The notes beneath the pieces are model-generated. The model did not search any database and was not told the origin of the DNA. It saw nothing but the letters and a program-made list of their open reading frames with translations. Positions 1 to 18,462 of a stretch of 52,500 nt of DNA are shown in pieces. The stretch comes from Anaeromyces robustus (lineage: Eukaryota > Neocallimastigomycota > Neocallimastigomycetes > Neocallimastigales > Neocallimastigaceae). Location: NCBI GenBank assembly GCA_002104895.1, contig MCFG01000165.1:52501-105000 (forward strand). The letters run 5' to 3'. The position numbers and the translations under genes were made by a program. Every line of letters begins with the position of its first letter. Positions within the stretch are counted from its first letter, which is position 1.

Positions 1-1
1 T

Positions 2-670
2 GTATCAACTCGAGGCTTAGAAAAGCCATCTTTAGAAGTTTTAAAAAGCTATTTAATTTCTTTAAAAGATGGATTTATTCCAAAATTAGCAGTTATTGAA
101 CATAAAATTTGTTCAAATCCTACATTTTCTCAAATGTGTAGATCAGTTAATGTTCCAAAGAAATATGGTTTTTTAGGTTTGTTAGCATTGACTCTTTTCT
201 CTGCTTCAACTTATACTCGTTTCCTTTGGTCAAAAAGACCACGTCTTCTTACTGATGTATTTGCTCTTGCTGGACCAGGTGTAGCATGTACTAAATTAAT
301 ATATTCAGAAAGTTTATCAAGCGCTGCCTTAGATGAAGAAGAATATTCATCAAATAATTATTTAAATAATTATACCAACGGTGCTAATAAAGAAGTAGTT
401 TCTAACAAAGATAAATATAAATTCTGGGTTATTTACTGGTTATTCTATGGTGTTTTCCATATTAGTGATAACATGGTTAGCGCAAGTACCCAAAAGTATT
501 ATAGAAAACATGGACATAAGGCAAGAAACCCATATTGGTATTACTGGCTTTTAAAAGTTATTGCTGTTTACTGGGCTGGTTATAATGATGGAAATGTTAC
601 TTTATATCAAAAAGCAGTCATTCCATTATTAAGAAAATATCATGAAATGACAATAAAGAAACAAAATTAA
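2..670 (+). CDS. Yop1/REEP (TB2/DP1/HVA22) ER membrane-shaping protein, 5'-truncated
   Basis: The open frame enters from the left edge and runs to TAA at 668-670, so the start lies outside the window and about 222 residues are visible. The first in-frame Met (134) is internal, because upstream codons stay open to base 2 and read like protein. The segment around VPKKYGFLGLLALTLF resembles the first hydrophobic stretch of Yop1. Next come an acidic/Asn-rich insert and then a hydrophobic hairpin region (KFWVIYWLFYGVF... NPYWYYWLLKVIAVYWAGY) ending in LYQKAVIPLL, as at the end of the TB2/DP1/HVA22 domain. Known members insert hairpins into tubular ER and promote curvature. The loop between the hydrophobic blocks is longer than in Yop1. 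Family assignment is fairly confident; the subfamily is not resolved. Confidence 0.68.
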   Translation, partial: VSTRGLEKPSLEVLKSYLISLKDGFIPKLAVIEHKICSNPTFSQMCRSVNVPKKYGFLGLLALTLFSASTYTRFLWSKRPRLLTDVFALAGPGVACTKLIYSESLSSAALDEEEYSSNNYLNNYTNGANKEVVSNKDKYKFWVIYWLFYGVFHISDNMVSASTQKYYRKHGHKARNPYWYYWLLKVIAVYWAGYNDGNVTLYQKAVIPLLRKYHEMTIKKQN

Positions 671-834
671 GAAACCATAAAATTATAATAAACAGATTTA
701 TTTACATAAAAAATTAAATAACCAAGAGAACTAATGCCTAAAGTAAATGAATGGGAAAAATAACATTATATATATAAATGCCATATTTTAATTATAAATA
801 ACTTATTTATTCAATATGTTAATAAAATTAATCA

Positions 835-874
<40 letters not shown>

Positions 875-1014
875 ATATTTAAAGTTTTAATTTCAATAAA
901 AACACTTTATATACTAAATATAAATATAAAAATAAATAAATAAATTAAAAAAATAAAGATAATAATAATAATAAAAATATAATAATTAAAAGTAATTAAA
1001 TAAATAAAAAAAAA

Positions 1015-1053
<39 letters not shown>

Positions 1054-1749
1054 GAGATAAAATTTATATCATAACCGACAAATACAATATTTTATATTAT
1101 ATAAAAAAGAATTATATTTTTTTGTTGTATTTATGACTTTAAAATTCGTTTACATTCAAAAACATACTAAAAATAATAAGAATAAATAATAAAAGACAAA
1201 TTCATTCATATAAGTATATCAAATGATAAGTTATTGAATTGAATTAAAATAGAAAATTTATATATAATTAAAAATATGCATATATTTATTAAATTGTAGG
1301 TATTGAATATTTTATTCTTTTTTAATCTACTTTTTTTTTTTTTTTTAATATTAGAAGATAAAAAATAATTTTATTTAACAATAAAATAATAGAATAACTA
1401 AAGTGTTATTCAAATATTATTATATATATTTAAATTTATATATAATAAAACTTAGTAGTTTATTATAAATTAATTATTATCTTATTAGTATATAGTTTTA
1501 TAAATCATTCAGTTTTAACATTTAAAACAAAAATTATAATATATATATTAAATATATAACTATAACAAAAAATAAAAAAATGAAAAAAAATGAAAAATTA
1601 AGATAATTTTAATTTATAATTTTTTATATATATTATCTTTTTATTTATTATATATTATATATAGCAATTTCTTTTTTGTAGTTTATGTTATTTCGAGTTT
1701 TAGATAAACAAATCAAGAAAAAAAATATTGATAATATATATATATAGCA

Positions 1750-1780
<31 letters not shown>

Positions 1781-1790
1781 TAAAAAATGC

Positions 1791-1828
<38 letters not shown>

Positions 1829-2541
1829 AAAAGAAAAAAAAAAAGTAGGGAGAAAAAGATAAAATAAAATAAAATAAAATATAAAAAAAAAAAAAAAATA
1901 AAAAATAAAAAAAAAAAATAAATAAAATATTAAAATAAAATAGAATATAGAAAATAGAAAATTAAAATTCAAGAAAAGATATTTTATTATATATATTTAT
2001 AAATCTTTTTTATAAAATATATAAATATATAGTAATAGAAAAATTTAAAAGAATTAATAACCCTTTAAATTTTAAGTTTTAAATATTGTAAATATCATGA
2101 ATAATAATTTTTGATATTTTCAAATCATTATATTGTTATTTTTGATATTCATAAAATCATTATTTTATAATTTTTAGAATAAATCTTTATAATTTTTTAG
2201 AAATAATTAAATTTTTTTATATTAATATTAACAAATCAATTTTATATAAGTCAAAAACATATATATGCAAACATACAAGCAAACAAAAAATCAAAACAAA
2301 GCAAAACAAAAAATAAAAAAAAAAAAAAAAATACAAAAATATTAACAATATATATATATATTTTGAAAAATATATATTAATATAATTATATAATTAATGT
2401 AATATATATATATAATATGTATTATTAAAAAGTTTTAAATTTTAATAAAGTTTATTTTTTTTTTTACCCATATCCCATACCCTTTTGTTCTTATTACCTT
2501 TTTTCTTCATATTATGTTTTTTTTTTTATTTTATTTTTTTG

Positions 2542-2941
2542 TTTTATTTTATTTTATTTTATTTTATTTTATTTTATTTTATTTTATTTTATTTTATTTT
2601 ATTTTATTTTATTTTATTTTATTTTATTTTATTTTATTTTATTTTATTTTATTTTATTTTATTTTATTTTATTTTATTTTATTTTATTTTATTTTATTTT
2701 ATTTTATTTTATTTTATTTTATTTTATTTTATTTTATTTTATTTTATTTTATTTTATTTTATTTTATTTTATTTTATTTTATTTTATTTTATTTTATTTT
2801 ATTTTATTTTATTTTATTTTATTTTATTTTATTTTATTTTATTTTATTTTATTTTATTTTATTTTATTTTATTTTATTTTATTTTATTTTATTTTATTTT
2901 ATTTTATTTTATTTTATTTTATTTTATTTTATTTTATTTTA
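2542..2941. repeat. (TTTTA)80 pentanucleotide array
   Basis: An uninterrupted 400-bp array, exactly 80 copies of the pentanucleotide TTTTA. It lies between two convergent genes and is preceded by imperfect copies from about 2513. Confidence 0.97.
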
Positions 2942-3154
2942 AATATAGAATTTAGATAGAATGTAAATTTTAAATCTTTTTTTTTTTTCTTTTACACTTT
3001 AATGCTTTTTATTTTAAATATTTTAAATATATAATGAAAATATATATAATATATATTTGTCTCATTATTTATTATTCTTTAGTATTTATAATTTTTATAT
3101 ACTTAACATTTTATTTGTTTATTTTAAAATTAAATAAATAAATAAATAAATACA

Positions 3155-3212
<58 letters not shown>

Positions 3213-3436
3213 TGTTTGCTTGATTTCTAATATTATTATTATTATCTTTTATTTTTCATTCTTTATTTATTCTTATATTTTTATTTTTATCATTTTTTAT
3301 TTTTATTTATTGTTTTTATAATTTTTTATTTTTATTTAAATTTTATTTTTATTTTTATTTTTTTTTCTTTATTATTATTAGTATTAGTATTTTGAAAAGT
3401 ATTTTTTTATATATATATTTTTAAATATTTAGTTTT

Positions 3437-3587
<151 letters not shown>

Positions 3588-3739
3588 TTTTTTTTTTTTT
3601 TTTTAAAATATATTTTTTATATTTTAAATATTTAATTGTTGTTTTTATGTTTATTCTTTTTCATTATTTTTATTTATTATTTTTATTTATTATTTATTTA
3701 TTTTAATATTATATATTTACTACAATATTTAATATTTAA

Positions 3740-9258
<5,519 letters not shown>

Positions 9259-10485
9259 TTTGAATAGTAAATATTTTTATTTTTACTATATTAACATTAG
9301 GGATTATGAAAATAACATAATATAATATAAAAACAAAACAAAACAAAATAAAAAAAATAAAAATAAAATAAAATTAATTAAAAGAAAATAATATAATATA
9401 ATATAATAAATATAATATAAAAGAAATTTTATATAATAAAATATAATATAATATAGTATAAAATAAGGCAATAATAAATTAAAAGTATAATAATTAAATA
9501 TACACTTATATAAATTAATACACTAATAATAAAATTTAGTAGATATAATAATGAAATATGATAACGAACCTTTGATATACATTTATATATCTTTTTTATA
9601 TATAAATTATTAAAACAAATAAAGTTTTTCTTTATTCATATAAACTTTTTAATAAATATTTTCAACTTATATAACTATATTATTATTGCATTAAATATCT
9701 TTTTCATTCAAAAAAACTTTTAATAATAAATATCTAAAACTTTTCTTTAAAGTTTTATGAATATATTAAAAGATTTTTATTTCTTTATTTTTATATTTTT
9801 ATATTTAATTAATATTTGAATTATGATGTTTGGTTTTTATATTATTTTAATATTTAAAAGATAAAGACAAGTAAAAAGCTTAGTATTCATCATATCATCT
9901 TATTATAATTATTATTTATAATTTATTTATATATTATATATATTTAATTATTTATTTATATATATATATTATTTATTTATTATATATACATTTATTTATA
10001 TTAATTTTTTTATTAGTATACTAAAAACTTAATTTATTATGAATTTTTATATGCACATTTTTTATTATATAATAAGAAACTCAATGTATTAAATATACTT
10101 TATTAAAACAGTTTTTATTTTCTATAAATCTTTTTTATTAAAACAGTTTTTATTAATATTTGAAATATTAAAAAGAAATTTTTTAATACAAAACTTTAAT
10201 ATACTTTTATCATGGATGATTATAATATTATAAAAAGAAATAAAACTATTGAAATAATGTTGAGTAGAGCAATGATTTTTTTTTTATATATAAAGTATAA
10301 GCAATTTTTATAATATTTTTTTATTAGTATATTTAAAGTTATGTGTAACAATAAAAAATCAAATTATTTGGTAAAATCTTAATTAAAGAATAGTATAACA
10401 AATTAACACATTTTTTTAATATTTTATTATTATTAATAATGAGTAAATATAAATAATAAAAATAATAAAAATAAATAATAAATAA

Positions 10486-10517
<32 letters not shown>

Positions 10518-10885
10518 AAATAAATAAATAAATAAAAAACATAATGTATTTTATAAAGTTTAAATGATAATAAATTCTTATTACTATTAGTTTTATCCGC
10601 CTTTTTTTTTTTTTTTTTATAGAGAAATTATAGATTTCAAAAAGAAATATAGAAAAAGAAATAATTATACAATATATATTTCATTACATTATAAATAAAA
10701 AAAAAAAAAAAAAAAAAAAAAAAAGAAAAAGAAAAAATTATAATATAATATATAATCTTCAAAGTTAGTATAATTTTTAATTGATTTTTTGTTAAATAAA
10801 ATTATTATTTTTTTTAATAATTAACAATTAATTCAAAAATTATCTTTTTGCAAAAAAAAAAAAAAAAAATAGAAGAAATTAAGTA
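9259..10885. other. Divergent intergenic region (coiled-coil gene / PEX19)
   Basis: The shared upstream region of two divergently transcribed genes. It is AT-rich, with ATAAT repeats near 9400, AAAT repeats near 10490-10535 and an A-run of about 33 at 10699-10724 onward. The A-rich leader before the PEX19 ATG looks like its 5' UTR. No discrete promoter element can be named with confidence. Confidence 0.7.
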
Positions 10886-12476
10886 ATGTCTGAACAAAAA
10901 AATAAAGAAAACATCGAAGTAACCGATGATGATCTTGATTCCTTTTTAGATGGTATAATTTTTTTTTTTAAATTTTTAATATTAATAAAATATATTTAAT
11001 TTTTAAATTTTTGAATAATTTTTAATATAATGAGCAATTAAAAGTGTAGCAAATTTCTTTTTTTTTTTTTTTATTTTTTTTTATTAAAAAAATAAAAAAG
11101 AAAAAAAATTAATTGATTTTTTTCTATAATTAATATCAATTCAAAAATTACAATTATTTATAATATAAACATTAAATTCAAACTATAATTAATATTATAT
11201 ATATTTATAATTTAATATTTTATAATATATATAATATATATATGTATTTATAATAAATAAACAATATAATTGGAATCAATACCTATTTGAAAATAGATGT
11301 CTTAGACAATTTTGATAATCAAAATATTCCAACTATTCAAAATATAAAACCAAAACCAAATGAAGAAAAGTCTAATGATGATAAAAAGGAAGAAAAACCA
11401 GCATCAGATTTACCTAATCCATTTGATTTGGATTTAGAAGGTATTGATGCTGAAATGGCTAAACAATTAACTCAAGGTATGTTCCAACTTTTACAAGGTA
11501 TGGATCCTAATGATGCTGCTGCATTTGAAAGTAATATTGAAAAGATTGCTGGAGATTTAGAGAAAAATTTAAATGTTAGTGATAAAGAAGCAAATTCAAA
11601 TACTAAAGGTAAAAAAACAACAACTTTTCAAGATACAATTTCCGAAACTATTAGTAATTTAAAAAATAGTTCTGATAAAGTCGAGGTAAATTATAAAAAA
11701 TAAATATTTTTTCTAATTTAATAATTATATATATGTAAATCAAGAAAATGTATCTTCAAAATAATAATAACAATAATAATAATTATAATATTAATAATTA
11801 TAATAATAATAATAATTATAATAATAATAATTTAAATTTAAAAAACAAAAAATATATATATTTTTTTTTTTTTTCAAATTTTTATTTAACAAATAATTTT
11901 GTTTGAAATATTTAGGCTGAAGTATCTGAAACTAATAATGATGTAATGGAAAAATTATTAAAACAAATGGAGGGATTAGTTGATGAAGATTTTTGTGATA
12001 TTTTATCGGGTGTCATTGATCAATTAATGTCAAAGGAATTATTATATGATTCAATGAAAGATTTAGCGGATAGAGTAAGTATTTAATTTATAAAGTTTAA
12101 AATAAATAACAAATAATAATACCGAAATATTTATAATAATTCTAATTTTGAATATTACTATTATTATTCATTATTTACTCATAATGATTGTATAATATAA
12201 AAGTATCCATCATGGATAGAAGAAAATAAAAACAAACTTTCCAAAAAAGAAATCGAAAATTATCAAAATCAATATGCTTGTTGTAAAGAAATAGTTGACA
12301 TTTTTGAAAAATATGATTCAAATGAAATTTCAAAGGAAGATAACAAGAAAGTTTCTGATTTAATGCAAAAGGTAAAAAAAAAAAAATAAAAATAAAAATA
12401 AAAAAATATAAAATAAAAAAATAAAAAATAAATAAAATAAAAAAGAATATCATATATATATTGTTATTAATTTATT

Positions 12477-12553
<77 letters not shown>

Positions 12554-12807
12554 ATATTATATTATATTAATAATAATAGATGCAAGGATATGGTAACCCG
12601 TAAGTATTTAAATAAATATTATATATTATGATGTTCCTCAAATAAATATATAATATATTAAACTTTTATTATTATAATTATTAATATAACTATTTAAAAA
12701 GACCTTCCGAAATATTGAAGGAATTAGCACCTGATATGATAGTTGGTCCAGATAATATACCAAAACTTCCAGATAATATACCCGAAGGTGATTGTGCCCA
12801 AATGTAA
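10886..12807 (+). CDS. PEX19: Peroxisomal membrane-protein chaperone/import receptor PEX19 (302 aa, 6 exons)
   Basis: Exons: 10886-10952, 11297-11685, 11916-12074, 12204-12371, 12580-12599 (a 20-nt exon), 12702-12807. All junctions keep frame. The N-terminus has the acidic Pex3-binding type motif (DDDLDSFLDDVLDNF), then PNPFDLD. The C-terminal helical domain shows the PEX19 signatures YPSWIEENK, the LS...Y..Q pattern, and MQGYGNPPSEILKELAPD. The protein ends in CAQM, a CaaX box predicted to be farnesylated, as in known PEX19. PEX19 binds newly made peroxisomal membrane proteins in the cytosol and docks on PEX3. Length matches the family (about 300 aa). The start is the first ATG after an A-rich leader and is followed directly by the conserved acidic motif. 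It lies divergent from the coiled-coil gene and convergent with PRP18. Confidence 0.95.
12481..12550. repeat. (TTA)n array in PEX19 intron 4
   Basis: About 70 bp of TTA repeat ending about 30 bp upstream of the acceptor of the 20-nt exon. It is U-rich on the transcribed-sense strand. Confidence 0.92.
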
Positions 12808-13877
12808 AATTATATTTTTTATAATCAAAACCAAATGCCAATATAATATATTATAAATGTATTTTATTTTGGTTTAAGATTATAAGATTATATATATATA
12901 TATAATCTTATAACATTATATTACATAATTCAATCATATCAATATATATTAATATATAATATAGAAAAAAAAAAAAAAGTAATTATTTATAATCAATAAT
13001 CAATATAATAAAAATATATATAAATGAGTAAATAAGTGAAAAATAAATAAAATAAATAAAATAATAAATAATTAAACAAACAAAATAATAAAAAAATTAA
13101 AAAAAAAAAAAAAAAAAAAAAAATAAAAAAATAAAAATAAAAATAAAAATAAAAATAAAAATAATAAATAAATAAATATATTATATATATATATATAAAA
13201 GATATATATATAAAAGATATATAATTATATCGTTATTAATAAAAAAAAAAATAATCAAATTATAATTTTAATGTTTGAGTTTTCGTTCTTTTGTTAAATA
13301 AAAAATACTTCATTATAATAATTCAAAAAAAATTTTTTTTTTTATTAATTTGTTCATATTCCTACTATAATTAAATAATTAAATTAATCTTATATAAATA
13401 TATATTTAGTTACTTTAAAATAATAATATAAATAAATAAATAAATTGTCTTTAATAAACTAAAAAAAAAAAAAAACATTTATAAAATTATAGATTTATTC
13501 TATATTAAATATATAAGATTTAAAACACAAATTATATATATATATAGATAGATAATAGTAATAAAAACATGTTATAAAGAATTTTATATAAGTTTTTTAT
13601 AATTTTTTATATTACAAATATACAATTTATGTGTTGAATATTTTTATATTAACTATAGTATCAATTATATTTTAATTTCTATCATTATTTTTATTTTCAT
13701 TATTACTATGATTATTATTATTTTATCTATAATTTAATTATTATGTTTTATATAATATATCAAAAAAGAGCTTTAAAATAAATAAATAAATAAATAAAAA
13801 TGGAAAAAAGAGTATATAAAATTAAATAAATAAATTCAGATATGTAGTTTTAGCCAAAATATTAAAAGTATTAAAAC
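12808..13877. other. Spacer between convergent PEX19 and PRP18
   Basis: About 1.07 kb, AT-rich, with A-runs, AAAT and AAAAT repeats (13096-13175) and one 34-bp palindrome (12880-12913). No gene seen. Confidence 0.75.
12880..12913. repeat. Perfect 34-bp palindrome downstream of PEX19
   Basis: Arms TTATAAGATTA and TAATCTTATAA flank a TATA core, giving a self-complementary 34-bp unit that starts 73 nt after the PEX19 stop. In RNA it could fold as a hairpin near the 3' end. A role in 3' end formation is speculation. Confidence 0.7.
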
Positions 13878-15214
13878 TTAACCAACTCTTTTAGCATAGT
13901 CAGATGGCTTATATTTATCTTGTGCCCATGTCATTATACGTTTAATAGATTGAATCCATTTTCTTTGAGATTCATCATTTAATACATGTGCTACTTGAGA
14001 AGCAAAAATTTTTTCACGAGCTTTTTGTTTTTATTAGTTTTACAATAATAATAATGTTTCAATAATAATAATAATAATAATGTTATTATTATTATTAATT
14101 TTTTTTTTTTTATTATATTAAAAATAAATAATATTAATTGTTAATTAATAATATTCAATTTCTTTTATAACGATACTTTAATAATATTTCAATTATTATT
14201 CCAATTATTATTTTAATTATAATAATATATATTTATATGTAAATTAAACTATTTACCTGAACGTTCATGAATACCAACCATAGTTACACCAATTGGCCAT
14301 GGTGCATTACCTATAGATAATTGAAGATAGGATTCATTAGCTTTCATATATTCTCTTTCTTGCATAAATTGTGCAATTTCTGAAACTCTAGCTAATACAT
14401 CAGCTTGTAGAGTTTTACGTTTTAATTCTTTGAAGAAAGGTTTTAAATAATCTCTTGTTTGTCTTTGAATTGCAGTTTCACGTTTTCCTTTATAACTTCT
14501 TTTAACTTCTTCACTTCTTTGGTTTAAATCATCTTCCCATGCATCCAATAAACGTTTAAAATACACATATAATAAAAAATATGCTCTATCTATATCCTTT
14601 TGTATAAGTTCTAAACTAATACTAGAAGTATCAACATCACTATAATCCTTTTTCTTTTTATTTTTATCATCTTCATTATCTAAACCTGCTTGCTTTCTTA
14701 ATGTTTCTAAATCTAAATTACGATCTGTATCTTCCAGAGCATGCATAAATTCATTTCGTTGACCTTCAGTTTTTTCTTCTGCTGCTTCCAAATGTCGTAG
14801 ACGTATAATTCTTTCTTGATCGGTTTCACCAAAGTATCGAATAGGTTCACCATGACTTCTTAAACGTTTTATAACTTCATCTTGACTAATGTTTTCAAAT
14901 ATCTTAGAAAGATTATCATTATCATCATCTTCATAATTGTTTTTTGATTTAAAGTCATCATTATTTAATTCATCTACTTTATTTGATGATAGATTGGAAC
15001 TGTAATATTTATCAGAATCTTTATTTTTTTTATTTTTTTTTTCTTTATCATATTTTTCTTTTTCCAAATTTTCATAATACTTTTTTTTTTCTAGATTTTC
15101 AATTTCGCTTCTCTTTATATATTTTTTTTTATTTTTATTGTCAGTTTTTGCTTCATCAATTAATTTTCTTTTTTTAGAAATTTCTTCATCAATAATTGAT
15201 TTTAAAAAATCCAT
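13878..15214 (-). CDS. PRP18: Pre-mRNA-splicing factor PRP18 (366 aa, 2 exons)
   Basis: Exons 15214-14257 and 14020-13878; donor GTAAAT, acceptor AAG. The spliced junction reads HERSAREKIF, as in Prp18. A Lys/Asp-rich N-terminal half (residues 1-110) is followed by the PRP4/SFM-like motif ([18 protein letters not shown], about 115-135) that binds U4/U6-associated factors. The conserved Prp18 helical domain (about 195-360) includes [30 protein letters not shown] and [15 protein letters not shown]. Prp18 acts in the second catalytic step of splicing with Slu7, favouring 3' splice-site docking. Length is close to metazoan and fungal Prp18. In such an intron-dense genome an intact Prp18 is expected. 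The start is the first ATG of the frame, after an AT-rich leader. Confidence 0.95.
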
Positions 15215-15481
15215 TTTTATAATTTAAATTTCTTATATATATATATGATAATTAATGATAATTTATAATATGCTTATAAAAAATAATAGATAAACTAAAA
15301 TAAAATAAATAAATAAATTAATAAAAAAATAAATAATATTATAACAAGAAATAAATATCCTTTATTTTTTAAAGGTAAAAAGGTATAATATAGAAAATAT
15401 ATAGTATATTTTTTATATAGAAATTTATATTTATAAAATTCTTTGTTATATCTTTATAATTATTAATATTTTTATATTAAA

Positions 15482-15609
15482 TTTATTTTTTACTTAATGA
15501 ATATTTTTATTATTATTTATTTATTATTTATTATCATTTATTAATTAATTATTTATTTATTATTCATTTATTTATCATTTATTTATTTATTTATTTATTT
15601 ATTTATCAT

Positions 15610-15660
<51 letters not shown>

Positions 15661-15817
15661 TCATTTATTTATTTATTATTTATTTATTTATTATTTATTT
15701 ATTTATTATTTATTATCATTTATTAATTAATTATTTATTTATTATTCATTTATTAATTAATTATTTATTTATTATTCATTTATTTATCATTTATTTATTT
15801 ATTTATTTATTTATCAT

Positions 15818-15848
<31 letters not shown>

Positions 15849-15947
15849 TCATTTATTTATTTATTTATTTATTTATCATTTATTTATTTATTATTTATTT
15901 ATTTATTATTTATTTACTAATATTCTTCTTTATTTACTAATCTTTTT

Positions 15948-15986
<39 letters not shown>

Positions 15987-16032
15987 TATATTTATTTATT
16001 TATTTATGTATTTATTTATTTATTTATTTATT
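15482..16032. repeat. Complex TTTA-rich repeat region with internal duplications
   Basis: About 550 bp of TTTA units broken by TCATT, TTAATTAA and TATTCATT interruptions. The block TTAATTAATTATTTATTTAT occurs at least three times (near 15540, 15725 and 15750), each followed by TATTCATTTA, so the array grew by duplication of larger units as well as by slippage. Confidence 0.88.
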
Positions 16033-16548
16033 ATATAATAAAAAAAGTAATATATATATAAGTTTTTCACTGCCATTGTTTGAAAAAAAAAATGTAATAA
16101 TGATTATAAACTTTAACAGTTATAGAGTTATATATATATATATTTTTTATTTTTAAGTGAAGTGAATTAATATAAAAATTTTATAATATTTTTTACTATT
16201 TTGTAATACTTGTTTTTTATTACTTTATTAATTATTTATTATTTTTATTTATGCTTATCTTCATTAATTATTTATTATTTTTATTTATTCTTATCGGTAA
16301 TTATTAATAAATTAATTATTTATTGTTTATAATTATAAATGTTTTAAGTTCATATCAAAAAAAAAAAAACTTAATTAGAAAAACCATTAAGCTTAATACT
16401 TTATACCAAGAAAGAGTATTTGGATAAATTATTGCAAAAAAGAATGATTATATTACACATTATTTCTCTTAGATGAGTAATTGTAAGAAATTATTCAAAC
16501 TTTATAATATAAAATTTTATTTTATTTTATTTTATAAAGTATTTAAAT

Positions 16549-16615
16549 TTGGAATTATTATTATAAATCCATCTTTAAAGAAATAAAATTTATGGATATA
16601 GAATAATAATTCCAA
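16549..16615. repeat. Inverted repeat, 24-nt arms
   Basis: The left arm (16549-16572) starts TTGGAATTATTATT and ends TCCAT. The right arm (16592-16615) is its reverse complement except for a short internal bulge. The spacer is 19 nt. No flanking target duplication was identified. It could be a MITE remnant or a small structured RNA. Confidence 0.65.
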
Positions 16616-18431
16616 GAATATATATATTAAAAAATGATTTTTACCAGTGTATTATTTTTATTGTATTATGATTATATATAAGAATTACATTCAAATAATA
16701 ATATTACATTATATTTATATATATTTATTATAAATATATTTATTATATAGTATTATTTTATATTGGTATATATTATATAAATTGTAATTTATATAATATA
16801 TCTAAAAATAGAAATTATGATTAAAAAATAAATGAATAAATATTTAAATAATAACAAAAAAAAAAATAAAAAATAAATAAATAAATTAATTAATTACATT
16901 TTTTTATGTATTTTATTTTGTTAAGTAATAATAAAATAAAACATAAAACCATTATTTAAAAACTTCAGAGGTCCTAGTAATAAAAGCAGTTCTTTTTTTA
17001 TATTATTTTGAATCATTTTTATATATTTATTATTAAATTTAGAATGACAAAAATAAGTATATCATATTGTATATTATATTACTTATTAATTATTATAAAT
17101 AAAATTTTGATGTAATTAAAATTATTATAGTAATTAAAAAAATATATAAAGTAAAATTCAAGATTCTTAACTATTCATATTTAAAAAAAAAGTTAAGATT
17201 TATGCTTTATTATTAAACATTGATAATCATTGATATATAATTAATATAAGAAATAATAAAGTTTATAACATTTCTTTTTTCTTTTTTTTTTTTTTTTTTT
17301 AAAGTTTAATTTATTATATTATTTTTTTAGTGTCTTATTAATTATATTAAAAAAAAATGAAGTATATTAAGCTTATAAACGTATGATACAAAAAAGTTTA
17401 GTGTATGTAATTTTAATTCACTGGAATATTTAATGTAATGAATTATCGTTATGTTAATGCTTTTTTGACTATATAATAAGTATTGAATAATTTATAATAT
17501 TTATAACATAATCCATTATAACATTTTTATCTTTTTAAAATTTTGAAATAAAATCTTACATATTAATAAAATTTATTTATTGAAATATATATATATATTT
17601 ATATAAAATCAATTATAGTTTATATATTAATCTTTTTTATTGTATAAATCATAAAATCATTATAAACATATATATATTTGTATATTTGATTTCATAAAGC
17701 GTTGTTATAATATGATGGATTAATAGTTTAAAAATATTAAATTTTATATTAATTTAATACCATTAAATATAATTAAAATTCTGGAAAATTAATTATTTAT
17801 TTTTTGTTTATTATATATATATTAAAAAAAAAAATAATTAATTTTGTTTTAATTTATTAAAATGTATTATTTATTTATTTTTTTTTTTTTTTTTTATAGA
17901 CTTATCATGTGATTTTTCACATGAATATATATTTTAAAGAAGCATTTTATATATATTTTTGTACATTTGAAAATATAAAAATTAACAATAAGTAATTTAA
18001 TATAAATATATAATTTATATAATAATTATAAATTATAAATTATTAATAAATTATATAATTTCCAATATATTAATAATATAGTATAATATAATATATATAT
18101 TATTATTATTGATATAAAACAATAAAAAAATTAAAAAAAAATTTTTAATAGAAAAATAAAGAATTACCTTTTTAATTATTTTTTTTTACTTATAATTTAT
18201 ATATTATATGATTTATTAAATTAGAACATTAAATTAGTTTTATTTTTTATAATTAAAAGATTTAAAAGTATCCTCTATTATATTAAAATCTCATTATTCA
18301 TAAATAATTAAAAAATAATAATTTATATTTATTATTATTTATATTTACATAATAATTTCATTAATTGAGTAGATAAAAACAATTTTAAATTGAAGATACA
18401 TTATATACATTAACAAATTAAATAATATATA

Positions 18432-18462
<31 letters not shown>

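Noticed and set aside
2485-2955. Long + strand open frame reading FYFIL repeats
   Set aside because: It is the translation of the TTTTA array, with no exon signals or domain.
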